Assembly: GCA_031409955.1 (NCBI GenBank)
Contig: JANNYF010000012.1
Location: 27,160 to 91,159, forward strand
Reading direction: 5' to 3'
Origin: JAFDVL01 sp031409955
Lineage (GTDB): Bacteria > Acidobacteriota > Blastocatellia > RBC074
DNA length: 64,000 nt
The notes beneath the pieces were generated by a model. It saw nothing but the letters and a program-made list of their open reading frames with translations, made no database searches and was not told the origin of the DNA. Below are positions 34,118 through 43,561 of this stretch, piece after piece (the first letter of the stretch is position 1; each line of letters begins with the position of its first letter). Both the position numbers and the translations under genes were made by a program.

Positions 34118-37100
34118 TTAGAACTTCAGCCGCAGCGCGAATTGAATCAGACGCGGATTGCTGCTGAAGACCAGATCGGGTTGATTGAATTGCGCCCGCC
34201 CGACGGTGTTGACGTTGCCCACCGCCTGCGTGGCAATCGGGACGACGCTGTTCGGCGTGCCGGACACGTATTGCGGATGATTCAAGCCATTGATGAAATC
34301 TGCGCGGAATTGCAGCTTCTTCGTTTCCGTCACGGCAAAGTCTTTCGAGAGCGAAAAATCAATGTTGTTGATGGCAGGCAATGCCAGCGTGTTGCGCCCC
34401 GCCGTCGCACGCGCACCCAAGCCTGCTTGAATGTATTGCGCGTTCGGATTGGTGGCTAAGTAGCCCACTGTTTTGCCTGCCGTATTCGTCAGCGCCGTCA
34501 CCAAACTGGAAGTGTTTTTCACGCCATTGGTGTTGATGATCGAACGATCTCCGGCGGCGTCGCCATTCAGGTTGGCGTCAACGCCGCTCAGCACCGTGAC
34601 GTGTTCGCCGGATTCATAACTGAACGTTCCCGCGAAGCTGAATCCACCGAACAACGACCGCGCCAGGCGATGACTGCTCTTGGCAAAAAACGGAAGGTCG
34701 TAGATGCCAGAGACGGCGAGACGATGACGATGATCGAGAATTGAATTGGCCTTCTCCGCCCGCATGTTTTGGAAGTCTTGCGCCCGGCGCGGGGCCAAGA
34801 CTGTGCTGAAAACCTCGGCGGTCGAATCGTCAATGTTGTGGCTCCAGGTGTAGGCCGCATTCGCCAAAAATCCGCCTGTGAATCGTCGCGTCAAGGACGA
34901 AGAAAATGCGTGATAGGTCGAGCTGCCATTCGAGACAAACGCCACCACGTTCGCGCCATTGAAACCCGCATTGGCATAAGCCGGCACAAAGCGCGAGCGC
35001 GGGTTGATCGTGTCTTGCAACGTGACTGTCAACCTGTCTAAATCTGCTTGCGCAGGTCTCGACAAGTACGTGGGAAGGAAGATCGTGTCGGTAGTTTTGG
35101 GCTGCACGTTCAGGCGATTCTGCGTGGGCAAGTGAACGCCGCGTGTGCCGAGATAGCGCGTTTCCAGCGACCAGTTGGTTAAGAACTGGCGCTGAATGCT
35201 CAGGCTGTATGACATCGCGTAGGGAACTTGTTGATTGTCTACCCACGCGCTGGTCGCGGCGCGTGCGGCTGCCGCTGAAGTTGCGGTGGCTGGCACGACG
35301 TTGTGAATCCCGCCATTCGCCAGGAAGTTGTTGATGTCAGGCGTCGCCGGGATGTTGACTGTGACCTGCGCTTGCGGCGGACTCGACAAAATATAGAGGT
35401 TGTCTACGATCACATCGTAGGCCATCGAGAAGCCCGCGCGAATCGAACTCTTGCCGCCGGAACCAAACAAGAAACCCAGTGGGCCGGAGTCATAATTCGG
35501 CGCATATACCAAGCCGATACGCGGCCCGAAATTCTTCTTCTGCGCGGTGGGTGCGCCAAATTCAATCAGTCCCGGCACGTTGGAAATGGCGTTCAGTTTT
35601 TGCAAGCTCGCGCCGAACGGCACTTGCTGATAGACGTAGTTCACGCCCGCATTCAGCGTCAGGTTCGGACGCATCCGCCATTCGTCTTGCCCAAAACCGA
35701 AGAACAGAATTTGGTCGCCGTAATACTTCGACGCGCCCACGTTGCGCTCGGCTAAAAAGTCAGGATTCAAATCGCGCAGGAAGCGATCTGTCGTGTTGTA
35801 TTGATAATCGCCGCGCTCGCGTTGCACGAAGGTTTGCGGCGAAATGCTCTTGCGCACATCCGCGCCAAACTTCAACGAGTGATTGCCCGCGAGATAGGAA
35901 ATGTTGTTGATGAGTTGATAGTTGTTTTCGGTGTTGTACTGCGGCCCGTTTGGATCGGGGCCAATATCAATGCCCAAATCTTTCAGCCCGACATTCGGAA
36001 ATGAGTCAAACCCAGCGATGGGGAATTTGGTATCGGGGATCGAAACGTCATTTACAAAGCGACGATAGGACAGGCGCATTTCATACGTCAGCTTCGGCGT
36101 GAAGGTGTGCAGGAAGGTGTAGGAAAACAAACGACCATCGGTCGGGTTCAGGAAGAAGAACGCAGGCAGCGTGGCATTGTTGTCAATCGCGCGCAGACGG
36201 TTGTACGTGAAGCGACCGCGATGCTGTGTTTTCTCGCTTTGCGTGTAATCCAGATTCAGCACGAAGTTGCGCTGATTCGTCCAATTCGGCGCGTCGAACG
36301 AAATATTGCCGACCGGAATGTTGACGCCATTCACGGCAATCGTTCCGGCATCATTGGTCGGCGCGGTTGGCACATATTGTTTGAAGAGCGCGAGGTTGGG
36401 GGCAGAGAGTCCCGCGATGCGATCCAGCGCCGCGAAGCCTGCGGCAGTGGGCGAAGTCAGACCCGCCGGAGCGGCTGCGTTGCCGATGCCCAAACCTTCG
36501 TAGCTGACAAAAAAGAACAGGCGATCTTTGCCGTTGATGATCGGGCTGCCGCCTGTGCCGAAGCGCGGCAGATGCAGCGGGCCGCCGATGTTGCCGCCGT
36601 AGCGAGCGAAATCGTAACGCGGCATGAACGTCGTGCCGGGCGCATTCTGTTCGCGCACGACGCCCGCGTTTTTCTGCGTGGTATCAAGCGCGTTTAGGTA
36701 ACGATTGCGGAAGAAGCTGTACAACGTGCCGTGATATTCATTGCCACCGCTTTTGGATGCGACGATGAATTGGCCGCCCGTCGAACGCGCAAACTCGGCA
36801 GCGAATTGATTGGTCAAAATTGAAAACTCGGAAACTGTTTCCGGCGACACATAAACGGCGGGGCCGGAGATGTCTTTGCGGTTGTTATCAATGCCATCCA
36901 CGACAAAGTTATTGTTGCGCGGACGTTGCCCACCGACCGAACCGCCCGTGCCTAAACCGAGGCCGCCGCTGCCCGTGACGTTCGGCGCTAACAAGGCCAG
37001 GTTGTAAATACCGGAACTTGCGGAGTTCGCCGTGGTAATAGACGTTTGAGGAAGTTCGACGACTTGCCGGGAATTGAACCCTTTCGACAAATTCGTGGTG

Positions 37101-37501
37101 GTGGTTTGGATTAGCTCTGCACCTTCCGCCGAGATTTCGACGGTTTCTGTTTGAATGCCGACTTGTAACGCGACGGGCACGTCGGTCGTTTGATTCAAGC
37201 CCACGCGGACATCGCTCAAGGTCAGCTTTTTGAAATTGGCTGCCTCGATGGTGATCTGGTAATCGCCCGCCAACAAGTTATTGAAGCGGAACTCGCCATC
37301 GCCGCTAGATTCGGCGGTCACGGTATGGCTGGTCTTGCGATCCGTGATGCTGATTTTGGCGCCGGGGACAATCGCGCCGCTGGGGTCTTTCACGATGCCG
37401 CGCACATTGCCGGTGGTTTGCTGTGCCAGCACCGGGCAGAGAAGAGAGATGAGTAAGAGAAGTAAGGTTGTGACTTGCGTCATTGGCGATAGTTTTTTCA
37501 C
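34118..37501 (-). CDS. Oar-type TonB-dependent outer-membrane receptor (3)
   Basis: 1127 residues with signal peptide MKKLSPMTQVTTLLLLLISL ending CPVLAQ. Residues 29-105 form the carboxypeptidase-regulatory-like domain (GIVKDPSGAIVPGAKISITD, GDGEFRFNNLLAGDYQITI). The plug carries RQVVELPQTSITTANSASSG and EFARSTGGQFIVASKSGG. The barrel ends in IQFALRLKF. The upstream gene in this direction is none; its promoter must lie in the 37.5-37.9 kb gap shared with a divergent winged-helix regulator, which is a natural candidate controller. The ligand is unknown. Confidence 0.88.
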   Translation of the reverse strand: MKKLSPMTQVTTLLLLLISLLCPVLAQQTTGNVRGIVKDPSGAIVPGAKISITDRKTSHTVTAESSGDGEFRFNNLLAGDYQITIEAANFKKLTLSDVRVGLNQTTDVPVALQVGIQTETVEISAEGAELIQTTTTNLSKGFNSRQVVELPQTSITTANSASSGIYNLALLAPNVTGSGGLGLGTGGSVGGQRPRNNNFVVDGIDNNRKDISGPAVYVSPETVSEFSILTNQFAAEFARSTGGQFIVASKSGGNEYHGTLYSFFRNRYLNALDTTQKNAGVVREQNAPGTTFMPRYDFARYGGNIGGPLHLPRFGTGGSPIINGKDRLFFFVSYEGLGIGNAAAPAGLTSPTAAGFAALDRIAGLSAPNLALFKQYVPTAPTNDAGTIAVNGVNIPVGNISFDAPNWTNQRNFVLNLDYTQSEKTQHRGRFTYNRLRAIDNNATLPAFFFLNPTDGRLFSYTFLHTFTPKLTYEMRLSYRRFVNDVSIPDTKFPIAGFDSFPNVGLKDLGIDIGPDPNGPQYNTENNYQLINNISYLAGNHSLKFGADVRKSISPQTFVQRERGDYQYNTTDRFLRDLNPDFLAERNVGASKYYGDQILFFGFGQDEWRMRPNLTLNAGVNYVYQQVPFGASLQKLNAISNVPGLIEFGAPTAQKKNFGPRIGLVYAPNYDSGPLGFLFGSGGKSSIRAGFSMAYDVIVDNLYILSSPPQAQVTVNIPATPDINNFLANGGIHNVVPATATSAAAARAATSAWVDNQQVPYAMSYSLSIQRQFLTNWSLETRYLGTRGVHLPTQNRLNVQPKTTDTIFLPTYLSRPAQADLDRLTVTLQDTINPRSRFVPAYANAGFNGANVVAFVSNGSSTYHAFSSSLTRRFTGGFLANAAYTWSHNIDDSTAEVFSTVLAPRRAQDFQNMRAEKANSILDHRHRLAVSGIYDLPFFAKSSHRLARSLFGGFSFAGTFSYESGEHVTVLSGVDANLNGDAAGDRSIINTNGVKNTSSLVTALTNTAGKTVGYLATNPNAQYIQAGLGARATAGRNTLALPAINNIDFSLSKDFAVTETKKLQFRADFINGLNHPQYVSGTPNSVVPIATQAVGNVNTVGRAQFNQPDLVFSSNPRLIQFALRLKF

Positions 37502-37965
37502 GATAACACTCCTTTGAAGGGGAAACTGATGTTGTCAATTGGCTTCATCCAAACGACAGACAAGGGCAAGTGATGTGCCTCAGTGCCTTGGATTCCCGTC
37601 AACTGATTGCAATGGAAATGGCTTAGCGGAGAAATCGGAAATTGGCGGGGTATAGATTTCGCAGCAGAATAAACAGGACTTTATAAAAAATAATTTGTAC
37701 TGAAGGAGAAATCATATTCGATATGATTTTCTGAGTGGTTATTGAAACCTCTGTAGTGCTTCGATCACTCACCGTATACAGATTGATGGAATCGAGAAAA
37801 CCGAAGAAAAACCGAAGAAAAACATCTGAACTTTTTTGTTAATAGATACGTTCTCGAAAACGTCCATACAACTGAACTCACACCGCTGTGAACTAATTCA
37901 TAAGATCGAATAACCCCTCACGTCTACGGCGCAGAGACGTGACCAATGTTCTAAATCCAAATCTC
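37502..37965. promoter_or_regulatory. AT-rich divergent intergenic region with operator-like palindromes
   Basis: The gap between the divergent Oar 3 and winged-helix genes is clearly richer in A/T than its surroundings. It contains AATCATAT-TCG-ATATGATT (37710-37728, perfect 8-bp arms), an imperfect palindrome ACGTTCTCGAAAACGT (37848-37863), TCACA-N4-TGTGA (37878-37891) and a direct repeat AAACCGAAGAA twice near 37800. No gene is seen. Promoters for both genes and sites for the regulator are likely here, but hexamers are not clear enough to call. Confidence 0.45.
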
Positions 37966-40245
37966 ATGCAGAATCCAAACCGACATATTTATTCTTTTGG
38001 TCAGTACTCCGTGGATGTTGCCGAGCGCCAATTATTGCGGGCTGGAGAGAGCGTTGCGCTGCCGCCGAAAGTCTTCGATACGCTGTTGGTGTTGGTGGAA
38101 AACTGCGGTCGCATTCTGGAAAAAGATGTGCTGATGAACAAAATCTGGCCCGACAGCTTTGTCGAAGAAAGCAGCCTGGCACAGTACATTTTTCAATTGC
38201 GAAAAGCCCTCGGCGATGACGCGTCAGAGCATCGCTTCATCGAAACAATCCCGAAACGCGGCTATCGTTTCATCGCGCCCGTGCAAGCAGAACTTGGCAC
38301 GCCCACCCCACTTTTACACGCGCACGGCAGCGCGGTTGTGACGGCGGAATATTTACCGCAGACGACACCGCTTGTTGCTATCGCTATGCCAACGGTTCCC
38401 GTGCGGACGAATTTCAGGTCGCCGCTCAAATCTTTCACCGCTGCCCACAGCCCCAGTTCGTCACTGGTTCCGTTCCAGTCCAAATGGCGGCTCATCAATA
38501 CTGGTTGGGCGGCGATGATGAGTGTGACAGTGTTGGCTGCGCTGATCGTGGGCGGAATTTGGCTGACCAGAAATTACGCCGATGCCCGAATTACACCAAC
38601 TCCCGTGCAAATTACCAAGCTGACTTCGACCGGGCGCGCCATTGCTCCCGCGATTTCGCCGGATGGCAAATATGTGATCTACATTGCCGATGATCTGGGC
38701 AAACAGAGCCTGTGGATTCGGCAAACCGAAACGCTCAGCAATGTCCAAATCCTGGCCCCCGCCGATGTGTCGTTTCAGGGGCTGACGTTTTCGCCCGATG
38801 GCAATTATTTGTATTACGTCATTTACAAAATGCCCAAGCATATTGGCGTTTTGTATCGCGTGCCGATTTTGGGTGGCACGTCACAAAAAGTCCTGGAAGA
38901 CGTTGATACCGCCATCACCTTCGCGCCCGATGGCCAACGGTTCGCTTTCGTCCGGCAATATCCGGCGACGTTGGAAACAGCGGTCGTCATCGCCCAAACC
39001 GATGGCAGTAACGAACAAAAATTGGCGACGCGCAAATCGCCCAAAATGTTTGCGATTGATGGGTTGTCGTGGGCGCCGAATGGAGAGCTGATTGCCGTGG
39101 CCAGCAGCAACACCGGAGCCACCGGCCCCAGCATGCAATTGGTCGGCATTCGCGTCAAAGATGGCGGCGAAGAATGTCTCAGTGCCAAAGCCTGGGGCAA
39201 TCTGAAACAGGTCGTGTGGCGCAACGATGGGCGCGGCTTGATGGTGATTGGTTGGCAACAGTCCGCCGCCGTGATGGCCAATCAAATTTGGTACATCCCG
39301 TATCCCGACGGCGAACCCCGCCGCGTCACGAATGACCTCATCAATTACAGTGGCTTGAGCCTGGCGGCAGACACCGGCAAAGTCGTGACTACGCAATCCA
39401 CCAAGGTTTCGCGGATGTGGCTGGTGCCGGAAAATGATGTCGCACAGGCGACGCAAGCGGCTTCGGTGGGCATTGATAATTTCAGCGAGAAGTTGGGGCT
39501 GAATTGGTTGTCGAATGGGAAGCTGATTTATGGTTCGCGCGCCAGCGGCAATGCCGATCTCTGGTTGATGGATGCCGATGGGAACAACCAAAAACAATTG
39601 ACGGTAGACACCACTTTGGAAGGCCAGCCCACTGTGACTGCCGACGGACGCTACATTGCGTTCTTATCGAATCGCGCCGGGACGTACAACATCTGGCGGA
39701 TGAATGCCGATGGCTCGCACCTACAACGATTGACGAACGGTCCGTGGGAAAATACGCCGAGCTTTTCGCCCGATGGAAAATGGATCGTCTACAACGGCGT
39801 GTTTCAGGAAAAGCCCGTGCTATGGAAGATTCCGGCAGAGGGCGGAACCCCGGTGCGCTTGACGGGCGATGTTTCGATCCGTCCGGCAGTGTCGCCCGAC
39901 GGCAAAATGGTGGCGCATTTGCACCTGGATGCGCAATCCCAGCGGATGAAATTGGCGGTGGTTCCGATGGAAGGTGCATCGCAAGTCAAAATGTTCGCTA
40001 CCAGCATTCCCGAACCCCATATCGTGAATTGGAGTCCTGACGGTCGGATGGTCACGTATGTGGACACGCACGACGGCGTTTCCAACATTTGGGGACAGCC
40101 GTTGGATGGCTCGCCCTCCAAACCGCTGACACATTTCAAGAGCGATAATATTTTCCGCTTTGCCTGGTCACCGGATGGCAAAAAGCTGGCGTGCGAACGT
40201 GGCTTTTATATCAACGATGTCGTGCTGATTAGCAACTTCTCCTGA
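37966..40245 (+). CDS. Membrane winged-helix regulator with PD40/TolB-like beta-propeller
   Basis: 759 residues from the ATG at 37966; a GTG nine codons upstream (37939) is equally open and neither has a Shine-Dalgarno. Residues about 6-100 are an OmpR/PhoB-type winged helix (LLRAGESVALPPKVFDTLLV, SSLAQYIFQLRKALGDD, FIETIPKRGYRFIAPV). One transmembrane helix follows near residues 183-205 (WAAMMSVTVLAALIVGGIWL). The periplasmic part is a beta-propeller of PD40/WD40-like repeats (ISPDGKYVIYIADD, FSPDGNYLYYV, FSPDGKWIVYNG, WSPDGKKLACERG). This CadC/ToxR-like arrangement lets an external signal reach DNA directly. It is divergent to an Oar receptor it may control. Confidence 0.88.
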   Translation: MQNPNRHIYSFGQYSVDVAERQLLRAGESVALPPKVFDTLLVLVENCGRILEKDVLMNKIWPDSFVEESSLAQYIFQLRKALGDDASEHRFIETIPKRGYRFIAPVQAELGTPTPLLHAHGSAVVTAEYLPQTTPLVAIAMPTVPVRTNFRSPLKSFTAAHSPSSSLVPFQSKWRLINTGWAAMMSVTVLAALIVGGIWLTRNYADARITPTPVQITKLTSTGRAIAPAISPDGKYVIYIADDLGKQSLWIRQTETLSNVQILAPADVSFQGLTFSPDGNYLYYVIYKMPKHIGVLYRVPILGGTSQKVLEDVDTAITFAPDGQRFAFVRQYPATLETAVVIAQTDGSNEQKLATRKSPKMFAIDGLSWAPNGELIAVASSNTGATGPSMQLVGIRVKDGGEECLSAKAWGNLKQVVWRNDGRGLMVIGWQQSAAVMANQIWYIPYPDGEPRRVTNDLINYSGLSLAADTGKVVTTQSTKVSRMWLVPENDVAQATQAASVGIDNFSEKLGLNWLSNGKLIYGSRASGNADLWLMDADGNNQKQLTVDTTLEGQPTVTADGRYIAFLSNRAGTYNIWRMNADGSHLQRLTNGPWENTPSFSPDGKWIVYNGVFQEKPVLWKIPAEGGTPVRLTGDVSIRPAVSPDGKMVAHLHLDAQSQRMKLAVVPMEGASQVKMFATSIPEPHIVNWSPDGRMVTYVDTHDGVSNIWGQPLDGSPSKPLTHFKSDNIFRFAWSPDGKKLACERGFYINDVVLISNFS

Positions 40246-40256
40246 TTGTTTTGAAT

Positions 40257-40347
40257 AGGGATGGGGGATGGGAGACATGTTTTTCTCCCATCCCCCATCT
40301 CTCATCCCCAATCCCCAATCCCCAATCCCCAATCCCCAATCTCCAAT
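40257..40347. repeat. CCCCAAT heptad hairpin element E6
   Basis: Perfect 16-nt arms GATGGGGGATGGGAGA (40260-40275) and its complement (40284-40299) enclose an 8-nt loop. They are followed by five exact tandem CCCCAAT heptamers (40306-40340) and one CTCCAAT (40341-40347). It lies 12 bp after the regulator stop codon and may act as a terminator. The unit is very like the heptamer repeats described as STRR sequences in filamentous cyanobacteria. Confidence 0.8.
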
Positions 40348-40515
40348 GCAGACTTAATGCAGTACGCTTGCTCCTAACCCCTCTTCAGAACTTCATAATC
40401 ATTCCTTAACGCAAACTACAGGACATTAACGCCGCGCTTTTTATACCTTGCCGCCAGTCAAGTTGGAGGACCCGAACAATTGCCCCATCCTGGGCACTTT
40501 TCCTGGAGGTACGTT

Positions 40516-41373
40516 ATGAAAAGAGCTGCTGAAATTTTGTTGGTAGTTGGTCTGTTGCTGAGTCCGCTGCTGGTTTTACGGGCGGAAGTGAATGCTCAAA
40601 GCGATCCACTCACGTATCGCGGGGGAATGCGCCATAGCACGGGGAAACACCGGTTGAAGGAAAAACAACTGAAACAAGTCTTGGAAGGATTGGCGGAGAA
40701 AACAGGATTTCAAGAAATCGGATTTGATGGAGATGGCTTTTTGACTTTGGGGGATCGAAGGAACTTCGTCGCCGGATCAGCCACCGCCAGAGATTTGTTA
40801 ATGGATGCGGTGGATTCCCCTTCCCAATTGCATTTAGAAAATCATTCGTATTCCGCGCAAGTCGTGTTTGCCAATTTGGGCAAGAGTACGCTCTTTTACA
40901 ATATGCGGACGAAAGCGCAAATCGAACATCAGCCGATGCGCCTTGATTTCTCGGATTTCGGCAAGCTGATCGGGCCGAAAGAAGTGCTGGCTTCGTTCGA
41001 TCTGGGGATGACGATTTTGCATGAATTGGTGCATGGCGTGCGCCAGCTCCACGATTCAGTGAACGAATGGGAAGAGGTCGGCGACTGCGAGCGATATGTG
41101 AACAGGATGCGCAAAGAACTAAGCTTGCCCGAACGCCAACAATATATTGCCCGCAGCCACACCGTTCTTTCGCCGCTGGGCTGGACAGTGAAGATGGCGG
41201 AACTGCAATTTGCCCGCACCGATTTTCGCAACGGCAAACTGAAAACCGACGAATACAAATTAAGCTGGGACGTCAATCGGGTGGGCGTGGGCGATCAAGA
41301 GAGCGTCAATGTCACGCTGAAAGCCATCACGTCGAAGAAACCCGAACAGAAATCTACAGCGGCTGTTCATTGA
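40516..41373 (+). CDS. Putative secreted zinc metallopeptidase (HExxH)
   Basis: 285 residues from the ATG at 40516, where GGAGG lies 6 bp upstream and a signal peptide begins (MKRAAEILLVVGLLLSPLLV). The single recognised motif is ILHELVHG with His169, Glu170 and His173, a zincin-type site; a third ligand could be within EEVGDCE (187-192). No known peptidase family is obvious. The segment GFLTLGDRRNFVAGSATARD and the C-terminal SWDVNRVGVGDQESVNVTLK are beta-rich. It stands alone between the regulator and convergent FecR gene. Confidence 0.6.
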   Translation: MKRAAEILLVVGLLLSPLLVLRAEVNAQSDPLTYRGGMRHSTGKHRLKEKQLKQVLEGLAEKTGFQEIGFDGDGFLTLGDRRNFVAGSATARDLLMDAVDSPSQLHLENHSYSAQVVFANLGKSTLFYNMRTKAQIEHQPMRLDFSDFGKLIGPKEVLASFDLGMTILHELVHGVRQLHDSVNEWEEVGDCERYVNRMRKELSLPERQQYIARSHTVLSPLGWTVKMAELQFARTDFRNGKLKTDEYKLSWDVNRVGVGDQESVNVTLKAITSKKPEQKSTAAVH

Positions 41374-41412
41374 CTGGTGATGGAGATCGTGCAGCGTGTT
41401 ATTACCAAAGTT

Positions 41413-41440
41413 GAAAACTGCGGCTTGGAAAACTGCGGCT
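41413..41440. repeat. Short direct repeat between convergent genes
   Basis: GAAAACTGCGGCT occurs at 41413-41425 and again at 41428-41440, period 15 bp. No hairpin or function is evident. Confidence 0.5.
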
Positions 41441-41461
41441 ACAATTCGAGTTCCTAACCTG

Positions 41462-43561
41462 TTACTGCTCGCGTCTGAACGTATAGCGCAGCAAGACAAT
41501 ATGATTTAGTGAAGAATGGCCGGAGGATTTGGAGGCGATATATTCAACCAGCAGGTTGGGGCGCAACCGCCAGCCAATCCCGACATCGGTGAAATTGTCG
41601 ATAAACCGTTCTTGCGTGCGACCATTCGGAACGAATTTGCCATAGCTATTGAGCAGCCGGCCAAACCGATCTGGAAACAGGTTCTCATCCGTCGTGCGTC
41701 GTTGCCAACTCGTCAGCGATGAGACGCTGATGAACATCTGCCGCCAGACATCCGTTTGCGCCGCCATGTGCAAAGACGTGAAGCGCAGCCGCTGTTGTTT
41801 GTCTTCGATCTGATTGCCTGTTGCATCTTCAAACAACCGATCATGAATGTGGATTGATCCGATTGCGACATCCACCCCAAACACCGTGCGCGGGCGTAGC
41901 GCGTAGCCGAGACCGCCGCTGATGGCAGTGCGGTGAATGTGTTCACGTTCGTTGGCATTCACGATGGAAAAGCGGCGGAGTTGTTCGGTCAAGCCGACGT
42001 GCAACCACGAAGCATCTACGCCATAAAACAATTTGCGCGTGACCAGTCCGCGCAATCGCAGTCCCACTTCTTTTGTCTGCGCGCTAAACCGCACGGCATC
42101 CGGTGGCAGCGCCGAACCATTGAACCGGCGGGCTTGGTCTCGATCTTCGGCGCGTGTCACGCCGTGGCGGTAGAAAACGCCAAGCTTCTGGCTTGTGCCA
42201 AATTCGCGCGTGAGGCCGAAACGAAGGCGAGAGCGTTCGACCCAGGCGCGCGCTGTTAACTCTTCAATAGATTTTGCTCCCAGCACATTCGTCAACGTCG
42301 TCAGACTTTGCAGGTTACTCACGCCGCTGGTGTGATCTACGCTAATGCCGACGCTGGTGCGACCGCTTTTGCCAAACTGCCGCGCAGCTAAGAGCGACGC
42401 CGAAAAGTTCGTTACGTCGGTACTCGCCGCGCCCGTGCTGACGCCCGGAATGCCGGTGGGATAGGCGGGCGTGACTGCGCCGGTAATCGGCGCGCTCAAA
42501 AATGTGCCGAGCGTGCTGTGCGCAGCGCCAACGCTCCCGCCCAATACCGTGCGCTTTTCTGCATTCGTGCGAAGCGGGGTGAAGAAGGTGGTTTGAAACA
42601 GCAACCCGCTGTCATTCGGAGCCGTGAGGTCAGAGCCAAAGACCAGCGAATTCTCGGCCTTCATATTGGCTTTGCTCCACGAGGGCAGGAGCGAAAAGCG
42701 CCCTTCCCTCTGACGAAACTCGGTGGCATACGCGGGGTTTTCGAGGCTGTCAAAATGCGAATCGGGAAACGCCAGGAAGCGCAAGAAGGGCGGGCTTTCG
42801 CCCGGTTCAACGACGCTGTCAATGTAGCGTTCGTAATCGCCCGCCAGATTGCGCCGCACATCGTTGGGCGTGTTCGCACTGCTCACGCCGTTCGCTCCGG
42901 CAGCATTGCTGTTGCGATGGCTCTCATCGCGGCTGCCACTGGGGCTGCGATCTCCGATTTCGCTGCCCGGCCCCGTCACGAAAAAGCGAATATCACCAGT
43001 GAGGGGAACGATCAAACCGCGTCCCGGTTGCACCATTGCTCGTTGCGCATTCGCCACGCTCACGACTTCGACTAAACCTTCATACACGATCACCTCCGTC
43101 TCACTCGTTGCCTCGACCGCAACGCTGAATTCTGTTCCCCGCACAAGAATAGAAGCCGAAGGACTATTGACGCGATACGGATTCGGTTTGTTGCCGTAAT
43201 GGTTGATTTTGACGCGGACGCGTCCCACCAGAACTTGCAATAATTCCCGCAGCGTGGGGGCATTCAGATAATCCCGAATCACGATGCGGGAGTTCGGCTG
43301 CACCGTCACCACGCTGCCGTCGCTCAACTGAATCACGAGGCGCCCGTTGCCGGTCGTGATTTCGTCACCCGGTTGCAGCACATCGCCTTTCGCTAAAGAA
43401 AAACTGCGTTGCTGGCTGAAGCGCAGCGCGCCGCCGCTCGTGCTGGCAATGCGCGCTTCGACCGCTTGTGCCTGCACGGAGAGGCAACCGAAGGGCGGAG
43501 CGGCGCAGCAAAGCACCGCCATCAGCATTCGTCTCAGCCAGCGCAGATCAGCACTCGTCAT
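41462..43561 (-). CDS. FecR-domain protein with C-terminal outer-membrane beta-barrel
   Basis: 699 residues, starting at an ATG that overlaps the stop of the response-regulator gene in ATGA. Signal peptide at residues 12-32 (MLMAVLCCAAPPFGCLSVQA). A FecR domain spans about 60-160 (ITTGNGRLVIQLSDGSVVTV, YRVNSPSASILVRGTEFSVA). A low-complexity Ser/Asn linker follows. From about residue 270 the chain is a series of alternating amphipathic strands typical of an outer-membrane barrel, ending IVLLRYTFRREQ. FecR domains without an anti-sigma partner occur in surface proteins. CHASE2 sensor proteins are often encoded near such FecR proteins, and the kinase in this run has CHASE2, so the three genes likely form one signalling unit. 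Confidence 0.8.
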   Translation of the reverse strand: MTSADLRWLRRMLMAVLCCAAPPFGCLSVQAQAVEARIASTSGGALRFSQQRSFSLAKGDVLQPGDEITTGNGRLVIQLSDGSVVTVQPNSRIVIRDYLNAPTLRELLQVLVGRVRVKINHYGNKPNPYRVNSPSASILVRGTEFSVAVEATSETEVIVYEGLVEVVSVANAQRAMVQPGRGLIVPLTGDIRFFVTGPGSEIGDRSPSGSRDESHRNSNAAGANGVSSANTPNDVRRNLAGDYERYIDSVVEPGESPPFLRFLAFPDSHFDSLENPAYATEFRQREGRFSLLPSWSKANMKAENSLVFGSDLTAPNDSGLLFQTTFFTPLRTNAEKRTVLGGSVGAAHSTLGTFLSAPITGAVTPAYPTGIPGVSTGAASTDVTNFSASLLAARQFGKSGRTSVGISVDHTSGVSNLQSLTTLTNVLGAKSIEELTARAWVERSRLRFGLTREFGTSQKLGVFYRHGVTRAEDRDQARRFNGSALPPDAVRFSAQTKEVGLRLRGLVTRKLFYGVDASWLHVGLTEQLRRFSIVNANEREHIHRTAISGGLGYALRPRTVFGVDVAIGSIHIHDRLFEDATGNQIEDKQQRLRFTSLHMAAQTDVWRQMFISVSSLTSWQRRTTDENLFPDRFGRLLNSYGKFVPNGRTQERFIDNFTDVGIGWRLRPNLLVEYIASKSSGHSSLNHIVLLRYTFRREQ

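Noticed and set aside
40306..40347. CCCCAAT array and the GGTCGGT arrays considered as CRISPR
   Set aside because: Units are 7 bp with no spacers, and no cas gene is present in the window.
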